Shown: positions 28,628 to 37,732, counted from the stretch's first letter. The stretch: DNA of 64,000 bases from VXNE01 sp963664635 (GCA_963664635.1 OY761542.1:1736001-1800000); one strand, 5' to 3'. A program made the numbers and translations. Notes: generated by a model not told the origin, from the letters alone.

Positions 28628-28993
28628 ATGCACCACGTCATCCGCGCTTCAGCCCTGGCGGCCGTTGCCGCCGTTCTCGCCGGCTGCGTCGCCACCGGCG
28701 CGAAACATCGTCCCATCGTCGACGGCAGCGACCCGCGGAAGTACGAAGCGGACCTCGCGGCGTGCCGGGACGTCGCGGAGCAGCGCAGCTACGTCAACCC
28801 CGACGTGCAGTTGCACGCGGCGATCGGCGGGGTCGTCGGCGCGGTGGCGAACGGCACGAAGGGCGCGCTCGCCGGCGCCGTCATCGGGGGCGGCACCGCC
28901 GCCGTCGATACGGTCCGCGAACGCAAGGCGATCGTCATCAACTGCATGGCGGGACGCGGGCACAAGGTGGTCGAGTCCAGGTATTCGAGGTAG
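28628..28993 (+). CDS. Glycine-zipper lipoprotein
   Basis: 121 aa from ATG 28628 with AAGGAA just upstream. Lipoprotein signal with lipobox 'VLAGC' at residues 17-21. After a charged stretch ('DPRKYEADLAACRDVAE') comes a glycine-zipper segment 'AIGGVVGAVANGTKGALAGA' with GxxxG spacing, typical of small outer-membrane lipoproteins such as the SlyB/Rcs-related group. Two Cys residues ('AACRD' and 'INCMAGRG') could form a disulfide. It stands alone, divergent from the TonB receptor. Function is structural by family, not proven. Confidence 0.8.
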   Translation: MHHVIRASALAAVAAVLAGCVATGAKHRPIVDGSDPRKYEADLAACRDVAEQRSYVNPDVQLHAAIGGVVGAVANGTKGALAGAVIGGGTAAVDTVRERKAIVINCMAGRGHKVVESRYSR

Positions 28994-29015
28994 GGGCGCC
29001 CGCACAAGCGGCGGC

Positions 29016-29054
29016 GGGGTCGAGGCTGACCCGCCAGATCTCGCCGCGCTGCAC
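29016..29054 (-). pseudogene. MazF/PemK toxin stub (first 13 codons)
   Basis: The antitoxin stop TAG (29056-29054) overlaps a GTG as TAGTG. That GTG opens a frame reading 'VQRGEIWRVSLDP', the standard N-terminus of MazF/PemK toxins ('RGEIW'). Homology ends there; the frame runs on as unrelated residues to a stop at about 28938, inside the end of the lipoprotein gene. The rest of the toxin has been lost by deletion or replacement. Confidence 0.75.
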
Positions 29055-29311
29055 TACAGAAGTTCTTTGCCAACCGGCTTGGCATCGAGCCACGAGCGAT
29101 CTTCATCGCTGGCCGACCCGGGGTCGTCGCATTGCGCCAGGAGTTCATGGAGTGTGTAGGCCGGGCGTGTCCTCGGCACGACTACGAGCCGTCCGTCCTC
29201 GACCCCGATGTCCACCTTGGCGCCGGCGCGAAGTTCCAGAACCTCGAGCAACACGGGGGGCACCGCCAGCATGACGGAGCCGCCGACTTTGCGCAGATTG
29301 GTGGAGTGCAC
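29054..29311 (-). CDS. AbrB/MazE-type antitoxin, orphaned
   Basis: 85 aa from GTG 29311, with GGAGG four bases upstream. 'TNLRKVGGSVMLAVPP' and 'LELRAGAKVDIGVEDGRLVV' form the swapped-hairpin AbrB/SpoVT DNA-binding fold of MazE-like antitoxins. The C-terminal part ('YTLHELLAQCDD', 'SASDEDRSWLDAKPVGKELL') matches the toxin-wrapping tail of the ChpI/MazE type and is intact. The cognate toxin is reduced to a 13-codon stub right after it, so the gene is now a solitary antitoxin and may still act as a DNA-binding autoregulator or as protection against related toxins. Confidence 0.85.
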   Translation of the reverse strand: MHSTNLRKVGGSVMLAVPPVLLEVLELRAGAKVDIGVEDGRLVVVPRTRPAYTLHELLAQCDDPGSASDEDRSWLDAKPVGKELL

Positions 29312-29444
29312 GTGACCTCCAGATTTTGTATTGCAGGGTAGTACGCGCGGAAGGAAAGGGCGTCGCCCGCGTTCCGCCGCATGCGCGAACGCCGACGGCG
29401 CCCATCGCCGCCGGCAGTCCGGGCGGGTGACCCGCCATGAGGCG

Positions 29445-30191
29445 CTACGGGCCGGCCGCCGGGCGCAGCATCGCCCGAAACGGCGAGGGCTCCCACTCGC
29501 GTAGCGCGACGAGCAGGCAGGTGCCCCGCGCGGCGCTGTCGGCGCGGACTTCGTCGCCCCGGGTCAACTCGTCGAACGCCTCGGTCAGCTCGGCGATCCG
29601 TCCGCGGAGGGCGGCCGCGGACTCGGCCGACAGCATGCCCCAGGCGACGCGGTGCACGTCCCGTTCCGGCTGGAAGGCGCCGGCCAGGAACTCGCTCTGC
29701 AGGCGGTCGACGAAGAAACGGTGGATGGGCCCGTCCGGGAGCCAGGCGAAGTTCCGGTCGATGCGCAGCCGGATGCGGTTCCCGGGCAGCAGTCCGACCA
29801 GTCCCATGTGGTCGAGCCGCGCCAGCAGCCCGACGAGGCGAGGCTCGGTGAAACCGTAGCGATCGAGGATGCGCTCGAACGGCCACCGGTTCAGCGCGCA
29901 CACGGCGACGAGCAGGAGCGCGGGATTGCTCACCACCTCCCGCTCCTGGTCCACCGTCAGGGCCGGCATGCGAAAGCGCCGCGCGTCGGCCTGCCGCGCG
30001 AGTTCGAGGAGATCCAGTCCCACCAGGTCGCACGCGGCTTCCAGGCGCGCGAGGGAGAAGCCGCCGGTGGAGAACAACCGCTTGACGCTGCTCTCGGACA
30101 GCGCGAGGCGGCGCGCCACCTGCGCGTAGGACACGCCCTGGGCTTTGAGCGCGCGCTTCAGGGTGTCGACGATGCGTTGCGACTCGGCCAT
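29445..30191 (-). CDS. XRE-family helix-turn-helix regulator
   Basis: 248 aa from ATG 30191. Residues 5-65 are a XRE/Cro-type helix-turn-helix ('GVSYAQVARRLALSESSVKR', then 'FSLARLEAACDLVGLDLLEL'). The remainder (about 80-248) has no recognised domain but includes 'ALLLVAVCALNRWPFERILD' and 'RLRIDRNFAWLPDGPIHRFF'. That C-domain is shared by a group of one-component regulators of unknown ligand. It is divergent from the FG-GAP gene at 30309; the 117 bp between them contain two GGTAC motifs and AT-rich sequence. Autoregulation and control of the neighbour are inferences. Confidence 0.82.
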   Translation of the reverse strand: MAESQRIVDTLKRALKAQGVSYAQVARRLALSESSVKRLFSTGGFSLARLEAACDLVGLDLLELARQADARRFRMPALTVDQEREVVSNPALLLVAVCALNRWPFERILDRYGFTEPRLVGLLARLDHMGLVGLLPGNRIRLRIDRNFAWLPDGPIHRFFVDRLQSEFLAGAFQPERDVHRVAWGMLSAESAAALRGRIAELTEAFDELTRGDEVRADSAARGTCLLVALREWEPSPFRAMLRPAAGP

Positions 30192-30206
30192 GAAGTATCT
30201 CTATAC

Positions 30207-30233
30207 GGTACCTGCGCCTTCGGATAATGGTAC
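30207..30233. promoter_or_regulatory. AT-rich divergent promoter with two GGTAC motifs
   Basis: GGTAC occurs at 30207-30211 and 30229-30233, 22 bp apart, in the only AT-rich stretch between the XRE regulator and the FG-GAP gene. The same pentamer is repeated three times upstream of the TonB receptor (28354-28378). It may be the XRE operator. Confidence 0.35.
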
Positions 30234-30308
30234 TTTTTCGATGGAGGTTGCAAATTATGGTCCGTCCGGGGAAGGTCGATCGCGTTGGCGCTTTCCGAGG
30301 GATTTGGC

Positions 30309-31907
30309 ATGCACTTGCGCAACCGGGCGGCCTGGACCGCCGCATGGACCCTGGCCTGCGGTTCGGCCTGGGCCGCCGCCGCGCCGGCGGCGGGGCTGTT
30401 CGAGAGCCATGAGATCGATCTCGGCGCGGCTCCGTACCAGACGGTGCTGCCGGGGTCGTTCACCAGCGGGGGACACGCCGAGCTCGCCTTGGTCCACGGG
30501 CCGGCCGGCGGCGAGACCCGGCTCACGATCCACCGGCTCGAGGCGGGCGCATGGCCCGTGGTGGTCGAGAAAGCCCTGGACGAGGGCGTGCTGTTTGTCG
30601 ACATCGTGCGGGCGGATGGGAGGGACCATCCGGTGCTGTACCGCCGCGGCCGCGTGACTCTGTTCGACGCGGACACGGTCCGCGAGTGTTGCGCCCGTAC
30701 GGTGGGCACGGACTATCGCGCCGGGGAGGACCGCGGCGCCGTGGCGCGCGTGGACGTCACCCACGACCTCGATGGCGACGGCCGTGACGACCTCGTGACG
30801 CCCGCCGCCGACGGGTTCTGGATCGCCACGCAGTCGGCGGACGGCTCCTTCTCCGACGCCGTGCTGCTGGGTGCCCCCGAGCCCCACCTGGACGGAAACC
30901 TGTATGGCGATCCCCGCACGTACCGCGACGCCGGCATCACGGCGGAGCACGTCCCGTGGTACCTCGGCCGGGTGCACGGCATGGACTACGACCGCGACGG
31001 ACGCCGCGATCTCGTCTTCTGGAACGGCGCACGTTTCGCGTTGCATCGCCAGGACGCGGCGGGGGGCTTCCGCGCGGCTGCGGAGACGTTCGACGTCGAG
31101 GTGCCGTTCGACTTCGACGGCGCGTACGCGCTCGGCTTTCAGTTCGACGACGCCGGCGTGCCGGCGCTGCTCCTCGGTCTCGGCGGGCGCTTCGAACATA
31201 CGATGCTGCACGGCTTCCGCGACCTGAACTCCGACGGGGTCGCCGACCTCGTTACCCTGTCGGTCGCCGGCCGGCGGCTGTTCACGGCGCGCGGGCGCTT
31301 CGACATCCACTTCGGCCGGCCGACGCCGGGCGGGACGGCGTTCGCCGCACCGCCGGACGCGACCCTCGAAACACCCGGGCCGGCGGCGGGCATGGCGTCC
31401 GGCTACGCCACCCAGCGCTATCTCGACCTGGACGGCGACGGCGCGACGGACGTCGGGCTCGCGTCCGTGGACACGGGGCTCCGCGGGATGGTGCGGGCGA
31501 TGGCCGGCAAGTCCGTCACGATGGACCTCGCGCTCTATCGCCAGCGGGACGGCGCCTATGCCGACAGGCCGGACGTGGCGCGGCGGGTGCGGACCCCCCT
31601 CGCGCCGTTCGACCGCCGGGGCGTGCTCTTCCCCACGGTATTGATCGGCGACGTGACCGGCGACGGGCGCGCCGACCTGCTCGCCGCCGAACGCTGGGAC
31701 CGGCTGTCGATCTATCTGGGCGTTCCGGAGCCGGACCTGCTCGCCGCGGAGCCCGTCCACGTGGCGGTCGAAGTGCCCGCCGACGAGCGCAGGGCCCTGC
31801 TCGCCGACCTTGACCGGGACGGCCGCCAGGATGTGGTCATTCACCATCCGTCGGACACGGAGGCGAGTCGCGTGGTCGTCCTGATGGCCCGGTCGGACAC
31901 CCCATGA
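30309..31907 (+). CDS. Exported FG-GAP/VCBS repeat protein
   Basis: 532 aa from ATG 30309. A hydrophobic start ('WTAAWTLACGSAWAAAAPAA') looks like a signal peptide. At least six calcium-loop-like repeats follow: 'DLDGDGRDDLV', 'DYDRDGRRDLVF', 'DLNSDGVADLV', 'DLDGDGATDVGL', 'DVTGDGRADLL' and 'DLDRDGRQDVVI'. These make a beta-propeller as in integrin-like FG-GAP proteins. No enzymatic domain is visible. The stop overlaps the ATG of a small membrane protein (ATGA, 31904-31907), so the two are translated together and may act together at the cell surface. Confidence 0.85.
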   Translation: MHLRNRAAWTAAWTLACGSAWAAAAPAAGLFESHEIDLGAAPYQTVLPGSFTSGGHAELALVHGPAGGETRLTIHRLEAGAWPVVVEKALDEGVLFVDIVRADGRDHPVLYRRGRVTLFDADTVRECCARTVGTDYRAGEDRGAVARVDVTHDLDGDGRDDLVTPAADGFWIATQSADGSFSDAVLLGAPEPHLDGNLYGDPRTYRDAGITAEHVPWYLGRVHGMDYDRDGRRDLVFWNGARFALHRQDAAGGFRAAAETFDVEVPFDFDGAYALGFQFDDAGVPALLLGLGGRFEHTMLHGFRDLNSDGVADLVTLSVAGRRLFTARGRFDIHFGRPTPGGTAFAAPPDATLETPGPAAGMASGYATQRYLDLDGDGATDVGLASVDTGLRGMVRAMAGKSVTMDLALYRQRDGAYADRPDVARRVRTPLAPFDRRGVLFPTVLIGDVTGDGRADLLAAERWDRLSIYLGVPEPDLLAAEPVHVAVEVPADERRALLADLDRDGRQDVVIHHPSDTEASRVVVLMARSDTP

Positions 31908-32560
31908 CCGGCCAACCCGCGGACACGGCCCGCCTGCGCCTGCGGCGGCTGGCCAAGGGCGCCCTGTTCGTCGGCATCGCGGCGGGCTACGTGCTGCTGC
32001 CGTCCCTGACGCTGGTCCTGTTCGGCTGGCGGCCGGCGCTGCTCGCCGCGTTCTTCGTGGTGACCGGTCAGTGCTTCCGGCACATCGCGGACGAGGCCGA
32101 CCGGATCGGGCTGTCCCTCGCCGAGCCCGGGAGCGCGACGACCGACAACGTTCCCGTCCTGGATGCACGGCACTATCAACGGCGCATGCGACGGCTGTTC
32201 GTCGCGCTGACCCAGTTGCCGAACGCGGGGTTGGCGGTGCAGGCGCTTCTGCTCGGGGACGGGCCGTGGGCCGCCGGGGCGACCGCCACGCTGCTCCTTG
32301 TCGAACTGCTGTATGTCCTCGTGCGGCGCCTCAACCGACAGACCGCCTTCCGGGAGGCGAGCTACGGCTTCCGGGACCGGGCGCCCCTCGGCGGCCGGCC
32401 GCTCGACGGCGGCGTGGCCGGCGACCGGAGTCGGGCGGCCGTCGAAGCCCGGCTCGCGGACCTGCGCGCGATGGTCGATGACGGGCGCGTCTCGCAGCGT
32501 GCCTACGAGAAGGCGTGCGACCGCCATCGGATTCGTGCGGTGATGGACGAGGGCGTCTGA
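31904..32560 (+). CDS. Membrane protein with a SHOCT-like C-terminus
   Basis: 218 aa, ATGA-coupled to the FG-GAP protein. Two pairs of hydrophobic segments (about residues 19-58 and 101-140: 'ALFVGIAAGYVLLPSLTLVL', 'AGATATLLLVELLYVLV') suggest four membrane helices. The last 40 residues ('VEARLADLRAMVDDGRVSQ', 'AYEKACDR') resemble a SHOCT oligomerisation motif. I do not recognise a named family. Coupling to a secreted propeller protein suggests it anchors or serves it. Confidence 0.65.
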   Translation: MTGQPADTARLRLRRLAKGALFVGIAAGYVLLPSLTLVLFGWRPALLAAFFVVTGQCFRHIADEADRIGLSLAEPGSATTDNVPVLDARHYQRRMRRLFVALTQLPNAGLAVQALLLGDGPWAAGATATLLLVELLYVLVRRLNRQTAFREASYGFRDRAPLGGRPLDGGVAGDRSRAAVEARLADLRAMVDDGRVSQRAYEKACDRHRIRAVMDEGV

Positions 32561-32831
32561 CGCCGCGGGGCCGGCGCGGGTCCCCGGAAGCCTGTAAGCT
32601 CGTGTCCGCACCGAAGCCTGCAGCGCCCGCGCGCCGGAGTGACACATCCACACGCTTGTTGCCCAGCGGCTCGCGGCCATGGCCCTCCCGGCCCGTCTCG
32701 TTCCGCACGCCGCGGCGGCGGCGCCCGAGGGCCCGGCGCAGCCCGCGCTGCCGTGTCCCGACCTGGCCGGCCTACGATGGTATTGGCGATCCGGACAGCG
32801 CGGCGAGCTTTCGCTGCGTGGAGAGTCCACC

Positions 32832-34697
32832 ATGAGGCGCGGGGTGCCCGGTCGGACGGACGGCAGCGACATGACGGATCGACACTGGTGTCGGGCGCGG
32901 GCGGTGTTCCTGGCAGGATTGTTCGCCGCCGGCCTCTCGTGGACCGGCCCCGCCGTGGCGGCGGCCGAGGACGGTTCGCACGCGCGCCGGGCGCTGTTCG
33001 GCGACCTCCACGTCCACACGGTCAACTCCTTCGACGCCTACGGCTTCGGCGTGCGGGCGACGCCGGACGATGCCTACCGGTACGCGAAAGGGGAAGCCAT
33101 CGCGCATCCGCTCGGGTACGAGGTGCAGCTCCGCGGCGGGCCGCTCGACTTCTTTGGCGTCACCGACCACGCCGCGTACCTGGGCGTCCTGCGTGCGCTG
33201 GACGACCCGGACGACCCGCTGCATGCGCACCCGTTCGCCCGGGACCTGCTCCTGAACTCCGATCCTCTCGACCCGGAAGAGCGGGAGCCGTCGCTGCGCC
33301 CGTCCATCCGCAGCGGCCAGCGGCTGGCGGGATTCGACGCCGCCGGGGCGATGGCTTCCGCGTGGCAACGGACCATCGACGCCGCCGAGCGACACAACGA
33401 CCCGGGGTCGTTCACGACGTTCGTCGGCTACGAGTACTCGTCCTCTCCGGGCGGGATCACCCTGCATCGCAACGTGATCTTCGGCGCGGGCCGGGTCGCC
33501 GCCTCCCCGTTCAGCGCGGTGGACTCGCCCAACCCAGAGAACCTGTGGCGGTGGATGGACGACCTCCGGGACCGGGGCGTCGAGGTGCTTGCCATTCCGC
33601 ACAATCCCAACCTGAGCGGCGGCCTGGCGTTCGAGCGGACGGACTGGGCGGGCCGGCCGATCGATGCGGAATACGCGGCGCGGCGCGCGCGCAACGAGCC
33701 GCTGGTGGAAATGACCCAGATCAAGGGCACTTCGGAGACGCATCCCGCCCTGTCGCCCGACGACGGGTGGGCCGGCTTCGAGGTCTGGGCGGTAGGCGGG
33801 GCGGAAGCGGCCCCCGGTTCCTACGCGCGGGACGCGCTGCGCACCGGGTTGGCCCTCGAGGCGGCCGGCGGCGTCAATCCCTACCGGTTCGGAATGATCG
33901 GCTCGAGCGACGGCCACAATGCGGCGGGCCCGGTGGAGGAGGATCGCTACTTCGGCAAGGTGGGCGTGTACGACGGGGCTCCAGAGAAGCGCGGCAGCGT
34001 GCCTGGCGACGACGGCGACTACGCGGACGACTACCCGTTTCTCCAGTGGAGCGCCGCGGGACTGGCCGGCGTCTGGGCGAAGGAGAACACCCGCCAGGCG
34101 ATCCATGCCGCGCTGCGCCGCAGGGAGGCCTTCGCCACCTCCGGACCCCGCATCCAGGTGCGCTTCTTCGGCGGGTACGGCTACGGCGACGCCCTGGCCG
34201 ACGGCGCCGACGCCATCGAGCGCGCCTATGCCGGCGGCGTGCCGATGGGCGGCGAGCTCCAGGTCTCGGCCGCCGGGGCGCCGGAGTTCTTCGTGTGGGC
34301 GGCGCGCGATCCGAACGAGGCGCCGCTGCAACGGGTGCAGGTGGTCAAGGGCTGGATCGCGGACGGCGAGACATACGAACGCGTGTTCGACGCGGTCTGT
34401 TCGGACGGGCTGGCGCCCGACCCGCAGACGCATCGCTGTCCCGACAACGGCGCGGGGGTCGATCTCGAGGACTGCAGTCCGTCCGGCGCGCCCGGGGCGG
34501 CGGAGCTCCGGGGCGTGTGGCGTGACCCGACTTTCTCCGCGGAGCAGGCTGCCTTCTACTACCTCAGGATATTGCAGAACCCCACCTGCCGCTGGTCCAC
34601 CTGGGAAGCGCTCCGCGCCGGGGTCGCCCCCGCCGCGGGCGTGCCCGCGACCCTGCAGGAGCGCGCCTGGAGTTCACCGATCTGGCTCAAGCCATAA
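32832..34697 (+). CDS. Secreted DUF3604 family protein (second copy)
   Basis: 621 aa from ATG 32832 (ATG 32871 is an alternative). Signal segment 'AVFLAGLFAAGLSWTGPAVA'. The motifs parallel the copy at 105-1913: 'LFGDLHVHTVNSFDAYGFG', 'GVTDHAAYLG', 'EMTQIKGTSETHPALSPDD', 'GMIGSSDGHN', and the C-terminal 'NPTCRWSTWEALRAG'. Conserved Asp/His clusters should bind two or three metals. It ends 15 bp before the carboxylesterase gene in the same direction, suggesting that both act on a common ester-containing substrate or its products. It is diverged from the first copy, so the pair is not a recent duplicate. Confidence 0.9.
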   Translation: MRRGVPGRTDGSDMTDRHWCRARAVFLAGLFAAGLSWTGPAVAAAEDGSHARRALFGDLHVHTVNSFDAYGFGVRATPDDAYRYAKGEAIAHPLGYEVQLRGGPLDFFGVTDHAAYLGVLRALDDPDDPLHAHPFARDLLLNSDPLDPEEREPSLRPSIRSGQRLAGFDAAGAMASAWQRTIDAAERHNDPGSFTTFVGYEYSSSPGGITLHRNVIFGAGRVAASPFSAVDSPNPENLWRWMDDLRDRGVEVLAIPHNPNLSGGLAFERTDWAGRPIDAEYAARRARNEPLVEMTQIKGTSETHPALSPDDGWAGFEVWAVGGAEAAPGSYARDALRTGLALEAAGGVNPYRFGMIGSSDGHNAAGPVEEDRYFGKVGVYDGAPEKRGSVPGDDGDYADDYPFLQWSAAGLAGVWAKENTRQAIHAALRRREAFATSGPRIQVRFFGGYGYGDALADGADAIERAYAGGVPMGGELQVSAAGAPEFFVWAARDPNEAPLQRVQVVKGWIADGETYERVFDAVCSDGLAPDPQTHRCPDNGAGVDLEDCSPSGAPGAAELRGVWRDPTFSAEQAAFYYLRILQNPTCRWSTWEALRAGVAPAAGVPATLQERAWSSPIWLKP

Positions 34698-34712
34698 AAC
34701 GAGGACCTGTCC

Positions 34713-36410
34713 ATGAATCGCTGGCACGAGATTTTTCCGCGGGCCGCGATGCCGGCCTCGATCGCGATGGTCGTATTCGGGTGCTCCGGGCAGGAGCCGT
34801 CGGGGGTCGGCGAGGAACGGCAGGCCGACCGGGTGACACAGGAAGTCGCGGTGACCGGCGGAGTCATCCGGGGCGCGGTGGGGCAGGGGGCTGCAGGTCT
34901 CTCGGTCCTCCGTCAGTACCAGGGCATCCCCTATGCCGCAGCCCCCGTCGGAGACCTGCGCTGGGCGCCGACCGCTCCGGTGACGCCCTGGAAGGGGGTG
35001 CTGGACGCGAGCGAGCCCGGTCCGGTCTGCGTGCAGCGCACCCGGGTCGGCGTGGCGTTCTACGATCCTCCGCTCGACGCGGAACTTCCGGAGCAGAGCG
35101 AAGACTGCCTGACGCTGAATGTCTGGACCGAGGCGACCCGCACGGCCGAAGGCCGCCCGGTCATGGTGTGGATACACGGCGGTGGGTTGCAGGGCGGCGC
35201 GGGATCCGAGCAATCGGGCCGGTTGCTCGCCGGGCAAGGCGCGGTTGTCGTGACCTTCAACTATCGCCTGGGGCGCCTGGGGTTCCTCGCGCATCCCGAG
35301 CTGACCGCGGAGCACCCCGGCGGCGTGTCCGGCAACCAGGGTTTCCGCGACCAGATCCAGGCCCTCGAGTGGGTCCGCGACAACATCGCGAAGTTCGGCG
35401 GCGACCCCGGGAACGTCACGATCTTCGGGGAGTCCGCTGGCGCCTACAGCGTCTCCGTCATGCAGGCGAGCCCCCTCGCGCGGGGCCTCTTCCACCGGGC
35501 GATCGGTCAGAGCGGGGGCGGCTTTCAGCCCATGTCGCACCGGACCTCGGACCGCACCTATGCGCCGTCCGCGGAAGAGCTTGGGCTGCGGTTCGCCGCG
35601 GCCGTGCTCGGCGCGCGTGAAGACCAGTCCCTCGCGGCTCTGCGGGAGGTTCCGGCCGCCGCGATCCTGGCCACCGCGGAGTCAGGCCCCCTGTTCAACA
35701 CCTACGAATTCCTCCCCACCGTGGACGGCGAGGTGCTGCCGGCGGACGTCGGCGCGATCTTCGCCGCCGGCGGCCAGGCGGACGTCCCGACCCTCGTCGG
35801 CTCCACGGACGACGAAGGCAACGCGCTCATCGCGCACTTCGTCCGGTTGATGGGGGCCGGGAAATCGGGATTCGCGGCGTTCGCCGGGGCGATGCTCCCC
35901 GAGACTCGCGACGAAATCGCGGCGCACTACGCCGCCGCGACCGACGCGGAGGCGATGCGGTCCTGGGCGCACCTGTTCACGGACCTGACCTTCACCTACC
36001 CGATGCGGGCCTGGGCGGGGAGCATGGGGCCCCTCGAGAGCGAGGCCTGGCTGTACTGGTTCACCTGGCATCCGCCGATCCCGGAGGCGGACGCTTACGG
36101 GGCGTTCCACGGTGCGACCCAGTCGTACCTGTTCGACGGCCTGGCGCGCTACCGCGCGGTGCCGACGGATGCCGACCGGGAGTTCGCGCGGACGCTGGCC
36201 GAGACCTGGGTCCGCTTCGCGGCGACCGGGAACCCCAACGGCGGGGAGTTGCCGGAGTGGCCGGCGTTCACCGCGGAGAACGAGGCCTACCTGGAACTGG
36301 GGCCGACCATCCGTGCCGACGACCACCTGCGCGTCCCGGACATCGCCCTGATCGAGCAGGCGTGGGCGGCGCGGCGGCGCGCCAACGCGCCCCCGGGGCC
36401 GGGGCCGTGA
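34713..36410 (+). CDS. Carboxylesterase type B, lipoprotein
   Basis: 565 aa from ATG 34713. The leader 'ASIAMVVFGC' ends in a lipobox Cys, so the enzyme is probably anchored to a membrane. The alpha/beta-hydrolase core shows 'VMVWIHGGGLQGG' (oxyanion hole), 'NVTIFGESAGAYSVSVMQAS' with the nucleophilic Ser in GESAG, 'GSTDDEGNAL' with the acidic residue, and 'GAFHGATQSYLF' with the catalytic His. 'EQSEDCLTLNVWT' is the type-B signature 2. It follows the second DUF3604 gene by 15 bp. Confidence 0.94.
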   Translation: MNRWHEIFPRAAMPASIAMVVFGCSGQEPSGVGEERQADRVTQEVAVTGGVIRGAVGQGAAGLSVLRQYQGIPYAAAPVGDLRWAPTAPVTPWKGVLDASEPGPVCVQRTRVGVAFYDPPLDAELPEQSEDCLTLNVWTEATRTAEGRPVMVWIHGGGLQGGAGSEQSGRLLAGQGAVVVTFNYRLGRLGFLAHPELTAEHPGGVSGNQGFRDQIQALEWVRDNIAKFGGDPGNVTIFGESAGAYSVSVMQASPLARGLFHRAIGQSGGGFQPMSHRTSDRTYAPSAEELGLRFAAAVLGAREDQSLAALREVPAAAILATAESGPLFNTYEFLPTVDGEVLPADVGAIFAAGGQADVPTLVGSTDDEGNALIAHFVRLMGAGKSGFAAFAGAMLPETRDEIAAHYAAATDAEAMRSWAHLFTDLTFTYPMRAWAGSMGPLESEAWLYWFTWHPPIPEADAYGAFHGATQSYLFDGLARYRAVPTDADREFARTLAETWVRFAATGNPNGGELPEWPAFTAENEAYLELGPTIRADDHLRVPDIALIEQAWAARRRANAPPGPGP

Positions 36411-36502
36411 ATCCCAACGAGTACGGCATGATCGAGGAGACCATGTCGCCTCGGGTGCTGGAACTGATCAGGGACTGGATCCTCGCGCGCACCGCCCCGT
36501 AG
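36407..36502 (+). pseudogene. Possible alpha/beta-hydrolase C-terminal remnant
   Basis: A 31-codon frame opens at GTG 36407, overlapping the esterase stop as GTGA. It reads 'SPRVLELIRDWILART', which resembles the last helix of alpha/beta hydrolases. It may be the tail left after deletion of a second hydrolase gene, or a chance frame. Confidence 0.3.
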
Positions 36503-36874
36503 GGGACGCCCTTATGTTGCGCCAGGCGAAGCTTGGTGGAGGGGGAAGTTATGTTGTGACGTGACGGAAACCTCTAGCCCGCTTCGCCCCGGCCAAGTTG
36601 CTTGAGGTCAGTTTGCTCTGTGGACCCAAAGGAGAATAGCCACGGCCAGCAGGACTACTTTACACTCGGCGCCCGTCAGACGGCCCAGCAAACTACGCCC
36701 GCAAGAAAATCGCCATGTCCACCGACCAGCGGCTCCGCGACATCCCGTCCAAGATGGAGCCTGCCGCATGGCTTAAAGCCCCACCGTCGAACGGACACCT
36801 CGGACAGGTTGCTTGGTCACCCGCCGCCGCGCGCCGCGTCCGACGACCGCAAGAGGATCTTACGGAGCCGCGCA
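36503..36874. other. Boundary region before the modification/defence block
   Basis: About 370 bp of lower GC content than the left flank. A 61-codon frame at 36715-36900 ('MSTDQRLRDIPSKMEPAAW') is protein-like but overlaps the next gene and belongs to no known family. The promoter of the block must lie here; no clear -35/-10 pair was identified. The left border of the island is probably within this stretch. Confidence 0.45.
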
Positions 36875-37732
36875 ATGGGAGACGCATACGTGGGTGTTGA
36901 GCAGGCAGCCCCCTGCCGACATAGGGGCGCCCCGCCCCAAACTGTCGTAGCCCAGGTGGTGAGGGCAATCGAGGCGATCGGCGAGGACAGCGCCTACTTG
37001 CATTCTCGTGGCCTTTCGACGGAAGAGTTCCGCCTGGCGCTCCCGGTAGCCATAGAACAAATGCGCGGCCGGTCATCGGCCACCAACAAAGAACGACGAG
37101 ACTTCCTGACTCTGGTGTTCGAGCATCTGCGGGCGGTCCGAGCGATCACCAGCTACACTCCTCCGAACTACGGCAGCGATACAGTCTATCGCCTTGCCGT
37201 GCCCGACCTCGGAGATGTCGCTGTCATCCAGAAGGGGTGTCCCGACGGCAAGCACAGCAGCGTCGCCTGGACGGCGCCGGATTGGGCGGCGGAGACCTAC
37301 CTCTGGTGGCTGTGTCCCAGTCTGAAGAACGATCCTGGCTGGCACATATCCGCTGGGGTGAAACGACTACGGGGAGAGTTCTTCTCAGCGCGACCCGATG
37401 CGCTCGACGGCGTAATCTTCCACAACAGGACATGCGGAACGGATCAGCGTCCGTGCCCGAAGATGCAACACGCGGCTCGTGTCGGGGACTCGGACGTGCC
37501 CCCGCCCTGCATCTGGGTATTGCCTAGGCGCGCCGACGGCCCAGGCTTCAACTGGGGCGGAGCCCGGACCCTCCGTTTCCCAAGCGTCCTTCTGTCCGCA
37601 TTCGGTATCGAGCCGCCCCGCATCCCTCTCTACACCGGATACGTCGGCTTTCGAGAGTCGTCGGGCACCAGCCGGACCACCATCACCTCCCGGTTCGGGC
37701 CAGGGAAGACCACCGCGTTCAGGAGTTCCTAA
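36875..37732 (+). CDS. Unknown protein, first gene of the modification/defence block
   Basis: 285 aa from ATG 36875 with GGAG upstream. No family is recognised. The N-terminal half is helical ('VVAQVVRAIEAIGED', 'EERRDFLTL'-like stretches). The middle has 'VPDLGDVAVIQKGCPDGKHS', in which D..(x)VAVIQK resembles a PD-(D/E)xK nuclease strand with Gln in the acidic position, followed by 'ETYLWWLCPSLKNDPGWHI'. Six Cys residues in the second half, including 'HNRTCGTDQRPCPKMQ', could bind metal. It is coupled to the next gene by a TAATG overlap. A restriction-nuclease role is conceivable from context only. Confidence 0.65.
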   Translation: MGDAYVGVEQAAPCRHRGAPPQTVVAQVVRAIEAIGEDSAYLHSRGLSTEEFRLALPVAIEQMRGRSSATNKERRDFLTLVFEHLRAVRAITSYTPPNYGSDTVYRLAVPDLGDVAVIQKGCPDGKHSSVAWTAPDWAAETYLWWLCPSLKNDPGWHISAGVKRLRGEFFSARPDALDGVIFHNRTCGTDQRPCPKMQHAARVGDSDVPPPCIWVLPRRADGPGFNWGGARTLRFPSVLLSAFGIEPPRIPLYTGYVGFRESSGTSRTTITSRFGPGKTTAFRSS

